This document shows positions 51,030-59,812 of a stretch of 64,000 nucleotides of DNA, in pieces. A program made the translations under genes and the position numbers. This DNA is from Candidatus Obscuribacter sp. (GTDB lineage: Bacteria; Cyanobacteriota; Vampirovibrionia; Obscuribacterales; Obscuribacteraceae), in NCBI GenBank assembly GCA_016712465.1, contig JADJQZ010000001.1, forward strand, positions 6,696,001 to 6,760,000, written 5' to 3'. Below the pieces are notes generated by a model. It ran no database searches. It was given only the letters and a program-made list of their open reading frames with translations, and was not told the origin of the DNA. Within the stretch, counting starts at the first letter, position 1. Each line of letters opens with the position of its first letter.

Positions 51030-51270
51030 TTATGTGTGAGTGGAAGCCAGGCCCTGGGCTTGCCTTCCACTCCGCCCCGGCGGAGTTTGTGCAAGGTTAT
51101 GGAGCATAGCTCGCTTGTTCTTTTGAATTGCCTCGACGCCCTGATGGTGTTTCAGGTAATTCAGCGACTAGATAGCTATTCAAAAGATCATAGGGATGTG
51201 CTTTGTAGCAGCCGCTTTCTTCGTGTCTGAGCGCTTTATTTTATTCGTCAATTTCAAGTTGGAGTATTTT

Positions 51271-51903
51271 ATGTGTGAAATAGATTTGCAAGCAATGTAC
51301 GTAGCTGCCAGCCTGGTACCGGCTGAGCATGTGCCTGATACGTTCAACGTTACCGGTGTTTCGGTCAATTATTTGAACTACATGGATTCACTGACCAGAA
51401 TAGTGGAAGCTTTCGAGGCAGACCGCCAGATTCTGGTCGGCGACTTTGTTCCCTTCACTCGCACTGGTATCAAAACGCGCTTCCCCCAGCTGGAAAGTGT
51501 GTCGGTGCAATGGAATACCGGGCCCAGACAAGGCGGTGCCTATTGGTACACGGAAGAACTATGGTTGGGAGAATGGACTTTGCCTGGTTTTCTGGTTATG
51601 AGTGACGGTGTCATTCATGCGGGAGACTCCTGTGCCAGAGAGAGTTTCTTGGAATATTGGAAGGGCAATGCGTCTTTCCGGTGCTTAGGAGCGAATGCTT
51701 CCATCAAAGCAGATGCCGTCAGGGAGGGCGAAATCTGGAGCGGTCTCAAGAAGTTCGTGGTCTTTTACCGGCATAAGGGCGTGCATCCGACTTACTATGG
51801 TGAAGACCGTTGGCGCCGTCATCCTGATCCTGAGCCGTTCTGGTCGCACTTTGTGGTCAGGGCAGGTTCGGATAAGTTGTTTGGGCAGCTCTTTGAGAAG
51901 TAG
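51271..51903 (+). CDS. Hypothetical protein, 210 aa
   Basis: The ATG at 51271 lies behind GGAG. The product is soluble, aromatic-rich in the middle (VSVQWNTGPRQGGAYWYTEE, then LWLGEWTLPGFLVMSDGVIH) and ends in FWSHFVVRAGSDKLF. No family is recognised; a beta-barrel-like or ligand-binding fold is possible. It lies 145 nt before the RlaP-like gene in the same orientation. Confidence 0.6.
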   Translation: MCEIDLQAMYVAASLVPAEHVPDTFNVTGVSVNYLNYMDSLTRIVEAFEADRQILVGDFVPFTRTGIKTRFPQLESVSVQWNTGPRQGGAYWYTEELWLGEWTLPGFLVMSDGVIHAGDSCARESFLEYWKGNASFRCLGANASIKADAVREGEIWSGLKKFVVFYRHKGVHPTYYGEDRWRRHPDPEPFWSHFVVRAGSDKLFGQLFEK

Positions 51904-52048
51904 CCGGAAGACGGAAGTCGAAGGCAGTATAGGACTGTTGTGGTAGGGACGCTGCACTTCAATTTTTTAGCCGAGCCTGGATGCTCCGCTCAACAAGGCA
52001 AATCAAGCGCAAGGACCCGCTATTTGCCAATGCTTTCACCGAGGTCAC

Positions 52049-52852
52049 ATGAGCATCTTACTGAAAATGACAGAGGCCGGACACATTAGCGCTCCTGCCT
52101 ATTTATTGAACAGCGCCCGCTATGAAGTGCTGATGGGCAGTCATGCTTTCGGCACTGCATCAGTCACTTCCGATTTCGACGTGTACGGTTTCTTCATAGG
52201 CGCCGAACAAGAACCTCAAAGCCCCATCCTGGAAGAGTTCCGCTTGCTCAAGCTGGAAAGTAATGTCGCGCCAGATGGGCGAACCGATCAAGTTCACAGC
52301 TACGACATCGTGCTTTTCGGCTTGCCTCTCTTCCTTAAGCGTTGCCTTGAGGGAAAGTCTCAGTCACTGGAAACACTCTTTGTAGCGGAAGGGAACATCC
52401 TTGAAATGGCAGGCGCCACCGGAAAATTGCGCGATAATCGCCATCTTTTCCTGCACAAGCGTGCGGCCCAGGAGTTTCTGAACTTCGCTCGCCGACAACT
52501 TGAGGGCATGGAGAGGCGCAGCTTATTCGAGGAGCGTCGCGAAACTATTGAGCGTTGGGGCTTTGATATCAAAGCGGCGTATCACAGTGTTCGCCTGTAT
52601 AAGGAGGTCATCCAACTTCTAAGCGAAGGCACGCTCGATTTGCGGCGCAATTGCCAACTACTCCTCGATATTCGCCAGGGGCAGTGGTCGGAAGCCCGTG
52701 TAATTGAATACTGTGCCGAACTTGAGGCGGCAATTGCTTCCATGTGGAGCGGCGCCAATCTACCCGAGACTCCTGATAAGGAAGCCCTCTCTCGTTTGAT
52801 GGAGTCTTTGTCAGTTTCAGAGGCCGATGTCAGCAAAGTTCAAAATTCATAG
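52049..52852 (+). CDS. RlaP-like nucleotidyltransferase (PF10127 type)
   Basis: This 267-residue protein has the DNA polymerase beta-fold nucleotidyltransferase motif GSHAFGTASVTSDFDVYG (Gly30-Ser31 and metal ligands Asp42, Asp44). The C-terminal region fits the RlaP/YcgL family: IKAAYHSVRLYKEVIQLLSE, LLDIRQGQWSEARVIEY. RlaP means RNA-ligase-associated protein; the family is described as the nucleotidyl-transfer part of bacterial RNA-repair systems with Rnl1-type ligases. Here it is 22 kb from the Rnl1-like gene, with a paralogue pair near each. It probably adds or removes nucleotides at damaged RNA ends. A cytoplasmic antitoxin-type MNT protein is less likely given the length and the C-terminal match. 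Confidence 0.8.
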   Translation: MSILLKMTEAGHISAPAYLLNSARYEVLMGSHAFGTASVTSDFDVYGFFIGAEQEPQSPILEEFRLLKLESNVAPDGRTDQVHSYDIVLFGLPLFLKRCLEGKSQSLETLFVAEGNILEMAGATGKLRDNRHLFLHKRAAQEFLNFARRQLEGMERRSLFEERRETIERWGFDIKAAYHSVRLYKEVIQLLSEGTLDLRRNCQLLLDIRQGQWSEARVIEYCAELEAAIASMWSGANLPETPDKEALSRLMESLSVSEADVSKVQNS

Positions 52853-53016
52853 GCGCAAATGCCCATTTGTTCTTAGGTAAGAACTGTGACTCAAACGACT
52901 GCTTATGTCACAGGCGCTGACCAGGAATTTTGACATTGCTGAACTGGCTTTCAGGCAGGGGTAATTCTTTTCTGCTGAGTGGAGGCCACTGTTTTTATTT
53001 GTTTTTGGAGATTGTT

Positions 53017-53691
53017 ATGACGAACATTACTCATCTATTTTCTTTGAATTGGGGATTGACTATGACGGCAGTCGGGCTTGTCTTGACTGGTCTATGGCTG
53101 GCGGCAGTGCGGTTGAGAACTTCAAGTTTGTTACTTTACCCGGATAGCATTGGCCAAGTTTCTGTCGCGCTGACCTGGCGGGAAACCGTTGCAGGCATGG
53201 AGAGAGTCTTGAAAGAGAAGCATCGGCTTCTTGGAAAATCCAGGGCATCTATCGAGGTTTATCTAGGCCAACCTACCCAGATTTGGGTTGCTTCCGATTC
53301 TCTTATAAAAGCCAGATACGCGCTTGATCGTCTCTTTGAGGAACCGAAAAACGGTGACTTGATAGTTGTTTATGATGGACCTTTTGTAAAGGACGTATTC
53401 AGGCAGAATGCGATAGTCGGAGGTGGTTGGAGCATAAAGCCCGACCAGGTGCAGGACTTGTATCACCGGCGAGAGGCATTGTACGGTCGGGATAAAGATT
53501 ATGTCGATGGATTGCTTGGTTGGCCGACAGTTTTTGAGTGGTCGAGCCAGATTGCCTATTACTCGGTTTGTGCCGATGGGAAAAATTCGACCTTAGAGAG
53601 CTCGTTTGCGATTCAGTATCGAGATGGAAAGGTCGAGAAAGTCTGGTTGGATGCCCTAGATTGTTCCGATTATCCGGACGTCTTGCGGTAG
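53017..53691 (+). CDS. Membrane-anchored SmpA/OmlA-like repeat protein, 224 aa
   Basis: The start at 53017 follows TTGGAG; a longer start is possible but has no site. One N-terminal membrane span is seen (MTAVGLVLTGLWLAAVRL region, about residues 13-30). Two repeats of about 55 residues follow, each with a short helix and a L-G-x-P-T turn: IEVYLGQPTQIWVA and VDGLLGWPTVFEWS. Each then has strands (DLIVVYDGP, SFAIQYRDG) as in SmpA/OmlA or BLIP-like domains. Such domains bind partners on the periplasmic side. The assignment is by pattern only. Confidence 0.55.
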   Translation: MTNITHLFSLNWGLTMTAVGLVLTGLWLAAVRLRTSSLLLYPDSIGQVSVALTWRETVAGMERVLKEKHRLLGKSRASIEVYLGQPTQIWVASDSLIKARYALDRLFEEPKNGDLIVVYDGPFVKDVFRQNAIVGGGWSIKPDQVQDLYHRREALYGRDKDYVDGLLGWPTVFEWSSQIAYYSVCADGKNSTLESSFAIQYRDGKVEKVWLDALDCSDYPDVLR

Positions 53692-53833
53692 TTGTTTGCA
53701 ACAGTAGCGAGGTGACGACTTGATAGCGAGAGAACGATGTGTAACCATGTCGCTCTTGCTGTCTTGTGCCGTTCTTGCCGGGGGTTCAGACCCAACAGGT
53801 TCAATACACAAGTGGATTCTCGTTTCTATCGTT

Positions 53834-53862
53834 TTTGCTGAAAAATACTAAGGGATATAGTG
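53834..53862 (+). promoter_or_regulatory. Bipartite promoter-like element, copy 7
   Basis: TTTGCT, six bases, TACTAAGGGATA, then TAGTGT. The nearest downstream hairpin is GCGCGC/GCGCGC at 53966-53984. No plus-strand gene lies within 1.4 kb. Confidence 0.4.
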
Positions 53863-53983
53863 TTGCCTTGCGGGTTTTGCAATACCATAGCACCTAGTAA
53901 ATAATCGCGAAAAAATGATGTGAGGTGGGTTTGATAACAGGGGCGGAAAGTAGTATCGGAAGAAGCGCGCTTTTGAAGGCGCG

Positions 53984-54019
53984 CCTCAACCGACACAGTA
54001 GCCTCAACCGACACAGTAG
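53984..54019. repeat. Two tandem 18-bp repeats
   Basis: CCTCAACCGACACAGTAG occurs twice head to tail (53984-54001 and 54002-54019), next to a third partial start CCTCAGGCAGC inside the end of the HD gene. They lie just downstream of the HD gene stop. Confidence 0.85.
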
Positions 54020-54021
54020 CC

Positions 54022-54531
54022 TCAGGCAGCAAGGAGTTGATTCAGGTGCTGCCAGAGCGGCAGAAGTTCAGTGTCCGTTTCGTCGAACAGCACTTCCGTG
54101 AAGAAAGCGTGCTCTTCCTGGTACATGAAGAACTTCTGGGAGCCGGACTTCTTGCCCTCTTCCACATTGGCGATGCGGTCGCAAAGTTTGCCTATCAGCG
54201 ACAGGCGATTCTTCTTGATCTTGGGCAGAGTCTTGGCTTTGCGCTCGTGACGGTCGGCACCTTCCTCGTCGGAGAGTGCTTCCACCGCTTCCACGACCAC
54301 CAGGGGAAACCCTGCTGCCAGCATGGATTCCCGAGTGCGGTCAGTGTCTTCGAGCACGTCGTGGGCCCAGGCGAGCATGTCCACTTCGCGGCTGGAGAGT
54401 CCAAAGCGCAAAGCGACATCGGCGACCCGGCGCAGATGGTATTGATAGGGGCGGTTACCGTATCTCTGGTTACCGTGGGCATTGATACACCAAAGGGCGT
54501 ACCAGGTTCTGGTTGAGCTTCTTTTGGTCAT
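54022..54531 (-). CDS. HD-domain hydrolase, MESH1/SpoT-hydrolase type
   Basis: The ATG at 54531 lies seven bases after GAGGA, giving 169 residues. The HD signature is clear: HGNQRYGNRPYQYHLRRVAD (first His set), AWAHDVLEDTDRT (the HD pair and ED acids) and KLCDRIANVEEGKK (last metal Asp). This is the pattern of small (p)ppGpp hydrolases; animal MESH1 also removes phosphate from NADPH. It may act on (p)ppGpp or a related nucleotide. The protein has no synthetase domain. It is divergent from the DUF4139-like gene across 830 nt. Confidence 0.82.
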   Translation of the reverse strand: MTKRSSTRTWYALWCINAHGNQRYGNRPYQYHLRRVADVALRFGLSSREVDMLAWAHDVLEDTDRTRESMLAAGFPLVVVEAVEALSDEEGADRHERKAKTLPKIKKNRLSLIGKLCDRIANVEEGKKSGSQKFFMYQEEHAFFTEVLFDETDTELLPLWQHLNQLLAA

Positions 54532-55362
54532 GGGACTGTCCTCTGACTTGGGTTGCACCTCTCCGATGGAAAGGCGGGACGTCCCTTGTGGGAGCGTCCT
54601 AGATTGGTCGGGTACTCATACTGTTCGGATGCTCCAAATTGGTCCTGAGGTTTTCGAGCAGGCAACTTTGCCCGGTCTGAAACGCCTCTTGCTCAAACGA
54701 GAGAAGAAGTAGTTGAAAACTGTTTGAGAAAGGTGCTCTGGAAAGAGGAGGCGTTTACTCTCAGGGTTTATGAATAGGTGAATACAGTCTCAAGCTAGTG
54801 GATAGGCCAGGCCCTTAGCAAGGGCTGTACCCTTAACCCTGTCTATATCAATCACCCGGGATGCTCGCCGCGCCTTGCGGCACGGGGAGTGAGACCATAT
54901 TGTCATTGAGGCGGCATCTGCTGGCGCGGCTAGCAGAGGGCTGTCAATAGCTCGCGCTAGCGCTCCCTGGCATAGCGCTATCTGAACTAGTTCTAAATGA
55001 AGGTTTGATTTACAAACGCCGTCAGGGCTGGAATGGTGGCATGTTCAAGCCATAGGTTCAGGTGTTTCCGCCCTTTCTTCATCACCTCAAATTCTATCGC
55101 CAGAAGCATACCTCCCCACCCCACCGATATTTACCGCTCTAGAGCTTCCCATAAGGATGTTTCGAGCTGAGCCCCAAGTTCCAGCGGTTTGACCGATTTC
55201 ACCGTGGAACCCCTCAGGTAGATTTCTGGAGGTAGCACCCCCTGGCGAGGATTTGCAGGCTGTTGAAATTGCCGGTGGAACTTTCTTCGCCGCGCCCCGT
55301 GCCGGCGATTTACAAACCATCCAGGAGGGTCTTAAGTGACCCTATCAGGAGCAAGAAACCAA
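54532..55362. other. Divergent intergenic region, about 830 nt
   Basis: It separates the HD gene (minus) from the DUF4139-like gene (plus). No convincing gene is present. A palindrome GGGACGTCCC lies at about 54577-54586, close to the HD start. The left part is G/C-rich and the middle is rich in GCGCTAGCGC-type palindromes (54953-54985). It should hold both promoters. Confidence 0.4.
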
Positions 55363-57006
55363 ATGAGCAATTCCAAGCAAGGCGTTTCCGATACCGACAA
55401 CACTGTCGTCTCCCGCACCCCGCACTCTTCCGAGGTCACCGTCTACAGCGGCGGCCCGGCCATCGTTCGCGAGCAGCGAAAGGTGGAAATGAAGGACGGC
55501 AAGGTCGTTGTCACCCTGGAGGGCTTGCCCGAGCACTACGTGCCGGGTTCGCTCACCATCACCGGGGCTGAAGGTCCCGGCGCTCTCAAGTTGGGTGCCT
55601 TCAGTTACCGTCCTGCCAGCCTTTCCGTGGAAGCCATCCTCGAGAAGGCCGCGGGCAAGGAAATCACGCTCAAGAGCGGCGATGTCGAGACCAAGGGCAT
55701 CCTGCGTCACGTCCTGGGCAATCAGATTGTCCTGGAAGTGGATGGCAAGGTTCAGATTCTGGTCAACGACGGCACCCTCAGTCTCGATCCGGCCTGTCTT
55801 TCCGGCCTGACCACGATGCCCTCCATCCGTCTGGAAGCCACCATCGGCAAGGCCGGCGGCTACGGTCTGGGTGTCATGTATGCCACGGAAGGTCTGAGCT
55901 GGTCCCAGCGTTTCGAGGCCTTCTACGACGCCGCCGAAGAGAAGCTGCGCCGGCTGGCATGCTGGGTCGACCTCACCAACAACACCGGCGCCCCCATCGG
56001 CAGCACGCGCTTCCAACTGATCGCCGGCTACAACAACGGCTACGGCGGCGGCAACTATGCTCGTCCCCGCGGCGCTCGCATGATGGCCATGGCTGCTTCC
56101 GCCTCTCCCATGGGCGGCGGCCTGGAATCGGCAGCGTTCGGCGCCGACAGCGCGGAAGTGGAGACCGTGGGTGAGCAGAAGCTCTACACCCTGCCGGTGG
56201 AACTGGCTCTGGAAGCCGGTGAAACCAAGACTACCTCTCTGATGCTGGCGGAAGCGGTGCCGGTGGTGCAGGAGTACCTGCTCTCCCAGGGCTACTTCAC
56301 TCCCGCTGCCCAGCTGCGCGACCGCAAGGACAAGCTGCCGGTGCATGTGCGCCTCACCATCAAGAACGACGCGGCCAGCAATCTGGGCGTGGCGTTGCCC
56401 CCGGGCCAGGTGAACATCTTCGAGCCCGACAGCAAGGGCAGCTTGCAGCGCACCGACTCGGCACAGGTGTCCGGACATGTGGCCGTGGGCGAGAGCTTCC
56501 AGCTCATGCTCAGCACCCCGTCCAAGGACGTCAAGGCGCAGCGGCGCATGGTCTCCAGCACGGATGATCCGGAAGAAGGCAAGGACGACGGCGCCGGCAG
56601 CGGCGACAAGTTCCCCATCAAGCCTCTCGGCGAAACTGCCGCCGCGCCTGCCATGACCATGGGTGGCCCGACTGTGGGCATGCCCGCGGTGCATCGCGTC
56701 GAGATTGCCACCGATGAGAACCCTGCCGAAGCCGAGGAAGCCGGCGCCAAGGGCAAGAAGAAGGAGAAGCCCCGCTTCCGCACCGAGGTGCGCGAAGTGG
56801 TGGTCTTTAACTTCAAGGGCAAGGAAGTGGATGTCCTGGTTCAGGATGCCCTGCCGCCCAAGGCCACCTTCGTGAAGCCCATTTCGGCCGGCGAAAATGC
56901 GGTCAAGAAGATCGACAAGGCCAACGGCCTGGTCAGCTACGTGGTCACGGTGCCGGCCGGCGGCGAGACTGTCGTGGCCTACACGATCAAGTACCGCATC
57001 AACTGA
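55363..57006 (+). CDS. DUF4139-like beta-rich protein, 547 aa
   Basis: The ATG at 55363 follows CAGGAGC. The product resembles DUF4139-type proteins of unknown function: an N-terminal strand-rich part (EVTVYSGGPAIVREQRKVEM, AILEKAAGKEITLKSGD) and a typical middle (GYGLGVMYATEGLSWSQRFE, DLTNNTGAPIGSTRFQLIAG). A C-terminal strand part (FNFKGKEVDVLVQDALPPKA) follows. The usual signal peptide is absent, so it is probably cytoplasmic, unlike many relatives. A low-complexity Gly/Met/Ala segment (residues 230-260) and an acidic Lys/Glu linker (about 455-475) interrupt it. Its role is unknown. Confidence 0.72.
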   Translation: MSNSKQGVSDTDNTVVSRTPHSSEVTVYSGGPAIVREQRKVEMKDGKVVVTLEGLPEHYVPGSLTITGAEGPGALKLGAFSYRPASLSVEAILEKAAGKEITLKSGDVETKGILRHVLGNQIVLEVDGKVQILVNDGTLSLDPACLSGLTTMPSIRLEATIGKAGGYGLGVMYATEGLSWSQRFEAFYDAAEEKLRRLACWVDLTNNTGAPIGSTRFQLIAGYNNGYGGGNYARPRGARMMAMAASASPMGGGLESAAFGADSAEVETVGEQKLYTLPVELALEAGETKTTSLMLAEAVPVVQEYLLSQGYFTPAAQLRDRKDKLPVHVRLTIKNDAASNLGVALPPGQVNIFEPDSKGSLQRTDSAQVSGHVAVGESFQLMLSTPSKDVKAQRRMVSSTDDPEEGKDDGAGSGDKFPIKPLGETAAAPAMTMGGPTVGMPAVHRVEIATDENPAEAEEAGAKGKKKEKPRFRTEVREVVVFNFKGKEVDVLVQDALPPKATFVKPISAGENAVKKIDKANGLVSYVVTVPAGGETVVAYTIKYRIN

Positions 57007-57106
57007 GGTCTTCAATCAGTCCGACTTAACTCCAGTCTGCAGCCTCGAACACCGTGTTCGGGGCTGCAGCGTCCGCTACAACAACCACTTTCAAATCGGA
57101 GTAAAT

Positions 57107-57307
57107 ATGTCTGATCCCGCTCAAAAAATCATCTGGTCCGAAGAGCACCAGCAATTCTTCATCGTACAGCAGGCCGTTTCCACCGACCGCCTGGAGCAGC
57201 TCTACGTGCAGAGCCTGCGCACCGGTTCGGCGGTGTTGAACACGCCGGTACATCTCTCCTCCGAGGAAATGCGTCTGGCGCTCGAAAACCGCCACAGGCA
57301 GCGCTGA
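57107..57307 (+). CDS. Small hypothetical protein, 66 aa
   Basis: The ATG at 57107 follows CGGAGTAAAT. The product begins MSDPAQKIIWSEEHQQFFIV and ends basic (ALENRHRQR). It is soluble and has no known motif. It lies 100 nt after the DUF4139-like gene. A hairpin at about 57358-57380 follows its stop. Confidence 0.6.
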   Translation: MSDPAQKIIWSEEHQQFFIVQQAVSTDRLEQLYVQSLRTGSAVLNTPVHLSSEEMRLALENRHRQR

Positions 57308-57437
57308 TTTGAAGCACAGACTTGCAGAATCATGCAGGTCTGCTTGCTGTTACGAATTCAATCGGCCTTGTGCGGGCCGATTGCCCGACCTGAATTCTAG
57401 TCAGGTTCTCGCCAGGTAGCCTTCTTCTTTGACTGGG

Positions 57438-57463
57438 GGGAAGGGACCTTGAGGTCCTTTCCC
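57438..57463 (+). terminator. Hairpin between two small genes
   Basis: GGGAAGGGACC pairs with GGTCCTTTCCC around TTGA. A second hairpin (AATCGGCC with GGCCGATT) lies about 60 nt upstream. T-rich sequence is limited. Confidence 0.55.
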
Positions 57464-57507
57464 TCTGGGGGCGAATCCTGGCCTCAAAAAAAACAAGGAA
57501 TTAACTA

Positions 57508-57762
57508 ATGACGAACAACACCAACGGCTTCACGCTGGTTTTCATTCAGAACGCAAAAAGGGAAGCAACGGCCCTGGCCAATGCTCGCCGTATCCCCAAC
57601 TTCGTTCTCGACGAAAGCTATGCTCCGATTCAGATCGAGGACAGCATGTTTCTGGTCCGCGGCCTGCAACTCGGGGCTTTGAAGCACTCGGATGTGTTCA
57701 GTTTCTGCGCGGAAAGCGAGATGGCGGCGTTTTGCGAGCAGATGACACTCGGAGCGTTCTAA
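57508..57762 (+). CDS. Small hypothetical protein, 84 aa
   Basis: The ATG at 57508 follows CAAGGAATTAAC. The product reads NGFTLVFIQNAKREATALAN, then YAPIQIEDSMFLVRGLQLG, an alternating strand-helix pattern. It is soluble. No family is recognised. It lies 94 nt before the next gene, in the same orientation. Confidence 0.6.
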   Translation: MTNNTNGFTLVFIQNAKREATALANARRIPNFVLDESYAPIQIEDSMFLVRGLQLGALKHSDVFSFCAESEMAAFCEQMTLGAF

Positions 57763-57855
57763 AAGGAGGTCTCACAGGGGGTTAACCGGTGTGAGCACAG
57801 ATTGAGGGATCACTAGAAACCTTTCTGTATTTACTTTCAGGAGCAGTCCATAGTT

Positions 57856-58512
57856 ATGAAAAATCAACACGATGAGCCACTCGCCCTGCCCGATAAGCAG
57901 GCGGTGCGGCTTTACCACTGCATGCCCCTGAGCGGCGTGTCCTATGGAGTCTTGCTCCCTGACCCGGCCTTTTCCGATACCGACTTCCTGCCGGCTTATC
58001 GCTGGGCGGAGGAGCGACTTGGATTTTTCCCGCTCTTCTTAGCGGTAGGCCCCGAAGAGGCAGTCTCCATGACTGGCTACGTTAACCAGTGGCAACGCTA
58101 TATTGGAACTGAGCGCAAGGACGATGGCACCATTGCCAATGTCTATCGACGCAAAGGTGAGTTCCCCAACAATGTGCTGTTCGTCTTCGGTAAGGAGGCG
58201 GTAGCGGCTCATGAGGCGGTTTTTACCGACTACATGGCCTGGCACATTGTGCTGAACGAAACCATGAATCAGCATCTCCATGAAGCGAAGATTGGTGTGC
58301 AGGCCGTTCGATCCCTGTTCAAAAAATCGTGGTCGATGGCGCGCTGGTACAACCATTCGCGCAAGGCTTTGCATGACGTGCAACTGCTGGTACCCCGGCT
58401 GGATTTGCGCCAGGCTCAAGAGGTCTGGGTGCGTAACAAGTCCACGGCACGTAAGCTCAAGGCGATGGGCTTTGCCAATGTGAAGGTGAAGCGCCTGCCT
58501 GTGGAGCGTTAG
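57856..58512 (+). CDS. Hypothetical protein, 218 aa
   Basis: The ATG at 57856 lies about ten bases after CAGGAG. The product starts MKNQHDEPLALPDKQAVRLY and is soluble. Stretches of interest are RWAEERLGFFPLFLAVGPEE and a basic C-terminal third (SLFKKSWSMARWYNHSRKAL, NKSTARKLKAMGFANVKVKR). No known motif is found. It ends before two strong hairpins (58514-58542 and 58547-58590). Confidence 0.65.
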   Translation: MKNQHDEPLALPDKQAVRLYHCMPLSGVSYGVLLPDPAFSDTDFLPAYRWAEERLGFFPLFLAVGPEEAVSMTGYVNQWQRYIGTERKDDGTIANVYRRKGEFPNNVLFVFGKEAVAAHEAVFTDYMAWHIVLNETMNQHLHEAKIGVQAVRSLFKKSWSMARWYNHSRKALHDVQLLVPRLDLRQAQEVWVRNKSTARKLKAMGFANVKVKRLPVER

Positions 58513-58513
58513 T

Positions 58514-58590
58514 AAAGAGAGCAGCCAGGCTGCGCTCTCTTTCGTCATGAGCGAGATAGGGTCGAGTACCTGGACCCTGTCTCGGCTCAT
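58514..58590 (+). terminator. Two terminator hairpins after the 218-aa gene
   Basis: The first pairs AAAGAGAGC with GCTCTCTTT (58514-58542). The second pairs ATGAGC, GAGA and AGGGTC with GACCCT, TCTC and GCTCAT (58547-58590). A third hairpin with GACCG/CGGTC and a T5 tail follows at 58609-58650. Confidence 0.7.
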
Positions 58591-58678
58591 GAAGCTCCGG
58601 TAGTGTTTGACCGGCAGAAAGCAGCGTGTGCCTTCTGTCGGTCATTTTTCTATGGGTGTTCAGGTTCTGCGAAAAATT

Positions 58679-58707
58679 TTTGCCCGGAAAAACTACAGGC
58701 GGTAGTA
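58679..58707 (+). promoter_or_regulatory. Bipartite promoter-like element, copy 5
   Basis: TTTGCC, then TAGTAG after the same 18-bp spacer as the other copies, but with TAC moved three bases right (TACAGGCGG). A hairpin (ATGAAGGCAAA with TTTGCCTTCAT, 58724-58760) follows 20 nt later, predicting a plus-strand RNA of only about 50 nt. Confidence 0.45.
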
Positions 58708-58764
58708 GGAGGAGTGAAAAATATGAAGGCAAAGAGACCGTCTGGTCAGTTTGCCTTCATTCAT

Positions 58765-58977
58765 TCAAGCTTTGTTTAGGCGGCGATAGAATTCCATCAA
58801 ATCAACACCCTGTGCTTCCAGTTCTTTCAGCCGACGGCTGCGCAACTCTAGAAGCCTGTTGGTTCGCTGCCTTTCTTTGACAGCCCTGTTGAGTGAGGGC
58901 ATGATCAGTCCGTGTCTCATGACCATTCCCAGAAGCGGCACGAGTTCCAGCGCTATTTCAGCAAGAATGCATTCCAC
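58765..58977 (-). CDS. Small helical protein, 70 aa
   Basis: The start codon ATG at 58977 follows GAGGTAAACCGTGGA. The product is helical with a hydrophobic first half (IALELVPLLGMVMRHGLIMP) and a basic/acidic amphipathic second half (LLELRSRRLKELEAQGVDLM). It could be a membrane-associated or coiled-coil protein. It is the last gene of a minus-strand unit of three (60463 to 58765). Confidence 0.55.
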   Translation of the reverse strand: MECILAEIALELVPLLGMVMRHGLIMPSLNRAVKERQRTNRLLELRSRRLKELEAQGVDLMEFYRRLNKA

Positions 58978-59032
58978 GGTTTACCTCATTTTGGTGAAGG
59001 ATGTTTGTTTGATAAGTTCTTGAGAGCATGAG

Positions 59033-59731
59033 TCAAGCCCCGACGCCTGAAAATTGCGCCAGTGCCTCGGCTTCTTTCGTTTTGATTGCTTCGAGCGTGA
59101 GCCAGTTTTCGTGCCTGGCTAGGTCGTTAGCCGTTTGCCGCTCTTTGCCGGTTTGAACTTCCAAGTCGCGGTAGGCTCGCTTCGGTTCGCTCAGTTCGGC
59201 TTCGTACTTCTTTTTGATCGCTTCCTTTTGCTTGCGCAGCGCATCTATTTTCCTGGTGGTGCCAGCTGCCTCAAGTTTTTTGATAGCCTTGTTTACTAAT
59301 GCGATTTGCGTCTTGATGTCGGCTTCAGATATTTGTTGCGGCTGCACTTTCAGACCGGCGGCGGCCAGGTTTGTCGGCAACGTTTTGAGGTCTTTCTTCA
59401 GCTTCTTCAGCAAATCCAGGGTGTTTTGCAGTGGCTTCAGTTTTTCCAGCCGCTCTCTTTCAAAGCGTTGCCGATTTCTTTCGAGTTCAGCAATTTGGGC
59501 TTCGATCGGGTCTGTTTCAGCATAGCAGTTCGCTTTGGCTTTTGCCTCGAGACGGTTTAGTTCGTTGCAGGGTTCGGCTAGCTTTTGTATGTAAGCTGCC
59601 TGGTTGGCATCCAGTTTTTGCTGTAGCACCTGTTCGGCAAGCACCCTGGCTTGATTGCAGGCCGCTATCACTGAGGTGAGCTGGGTGGATGAGTCTAGTA
59701 CCGGTAGTTGTTCTGTTTGCGTTTCTAACAT
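59033..59731 (-). CDS. Coiled-coil protein, 232 aa
   Basis: The ATG at 59731 follows CAAGGAACT. The product is nearly all helical and Lys/Glu/Gln-rich, with long coiled-coil-like stretches (residues 60-110 and 130-215, for example NRQRFERERLEKLKPLQNTL). No signal peptide or membrane span is present. It starts 81 nt after the preceding gene and ends 55 nt before the next in a minus-strand unit. Function is not recognised. Confidence 0.65.
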   Translation of the reverse strand: MLETQTEQLPVLDSSTQLTSVIAACNQARVLAEQVLQQKLDANQAAYIQKLAEPCNELNRLEAKAKANCYAETDPIEAQIAELERNRQRFERERLEKLKPLQNTLDLLKKLKKDLKTLPTNLAAAGLKVQPQQISEADIKTQIALVNKAIKKLEAAGTTRKIDALRKQKEAIKKKYEAELSEPKRAYRDLEVQTGKERQTANDLARHENWLTLEAIKTKEAEALAQFSGVGA

Positions 59732-59812
59732 AGGAGTTCCTTGTTTTTCTGTTAAATGATGGCGACTGTGCCTGATACAGATGGCACAGTCGTTGGTATG
59801 GGCAGCTGTTGG

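Noticed and set aside
53760..54020. CRISPR-like short repeats near 54 kb
   Set aside because: Only two adjacent 18-mers with no spacers; a tandem repeat, not an array.
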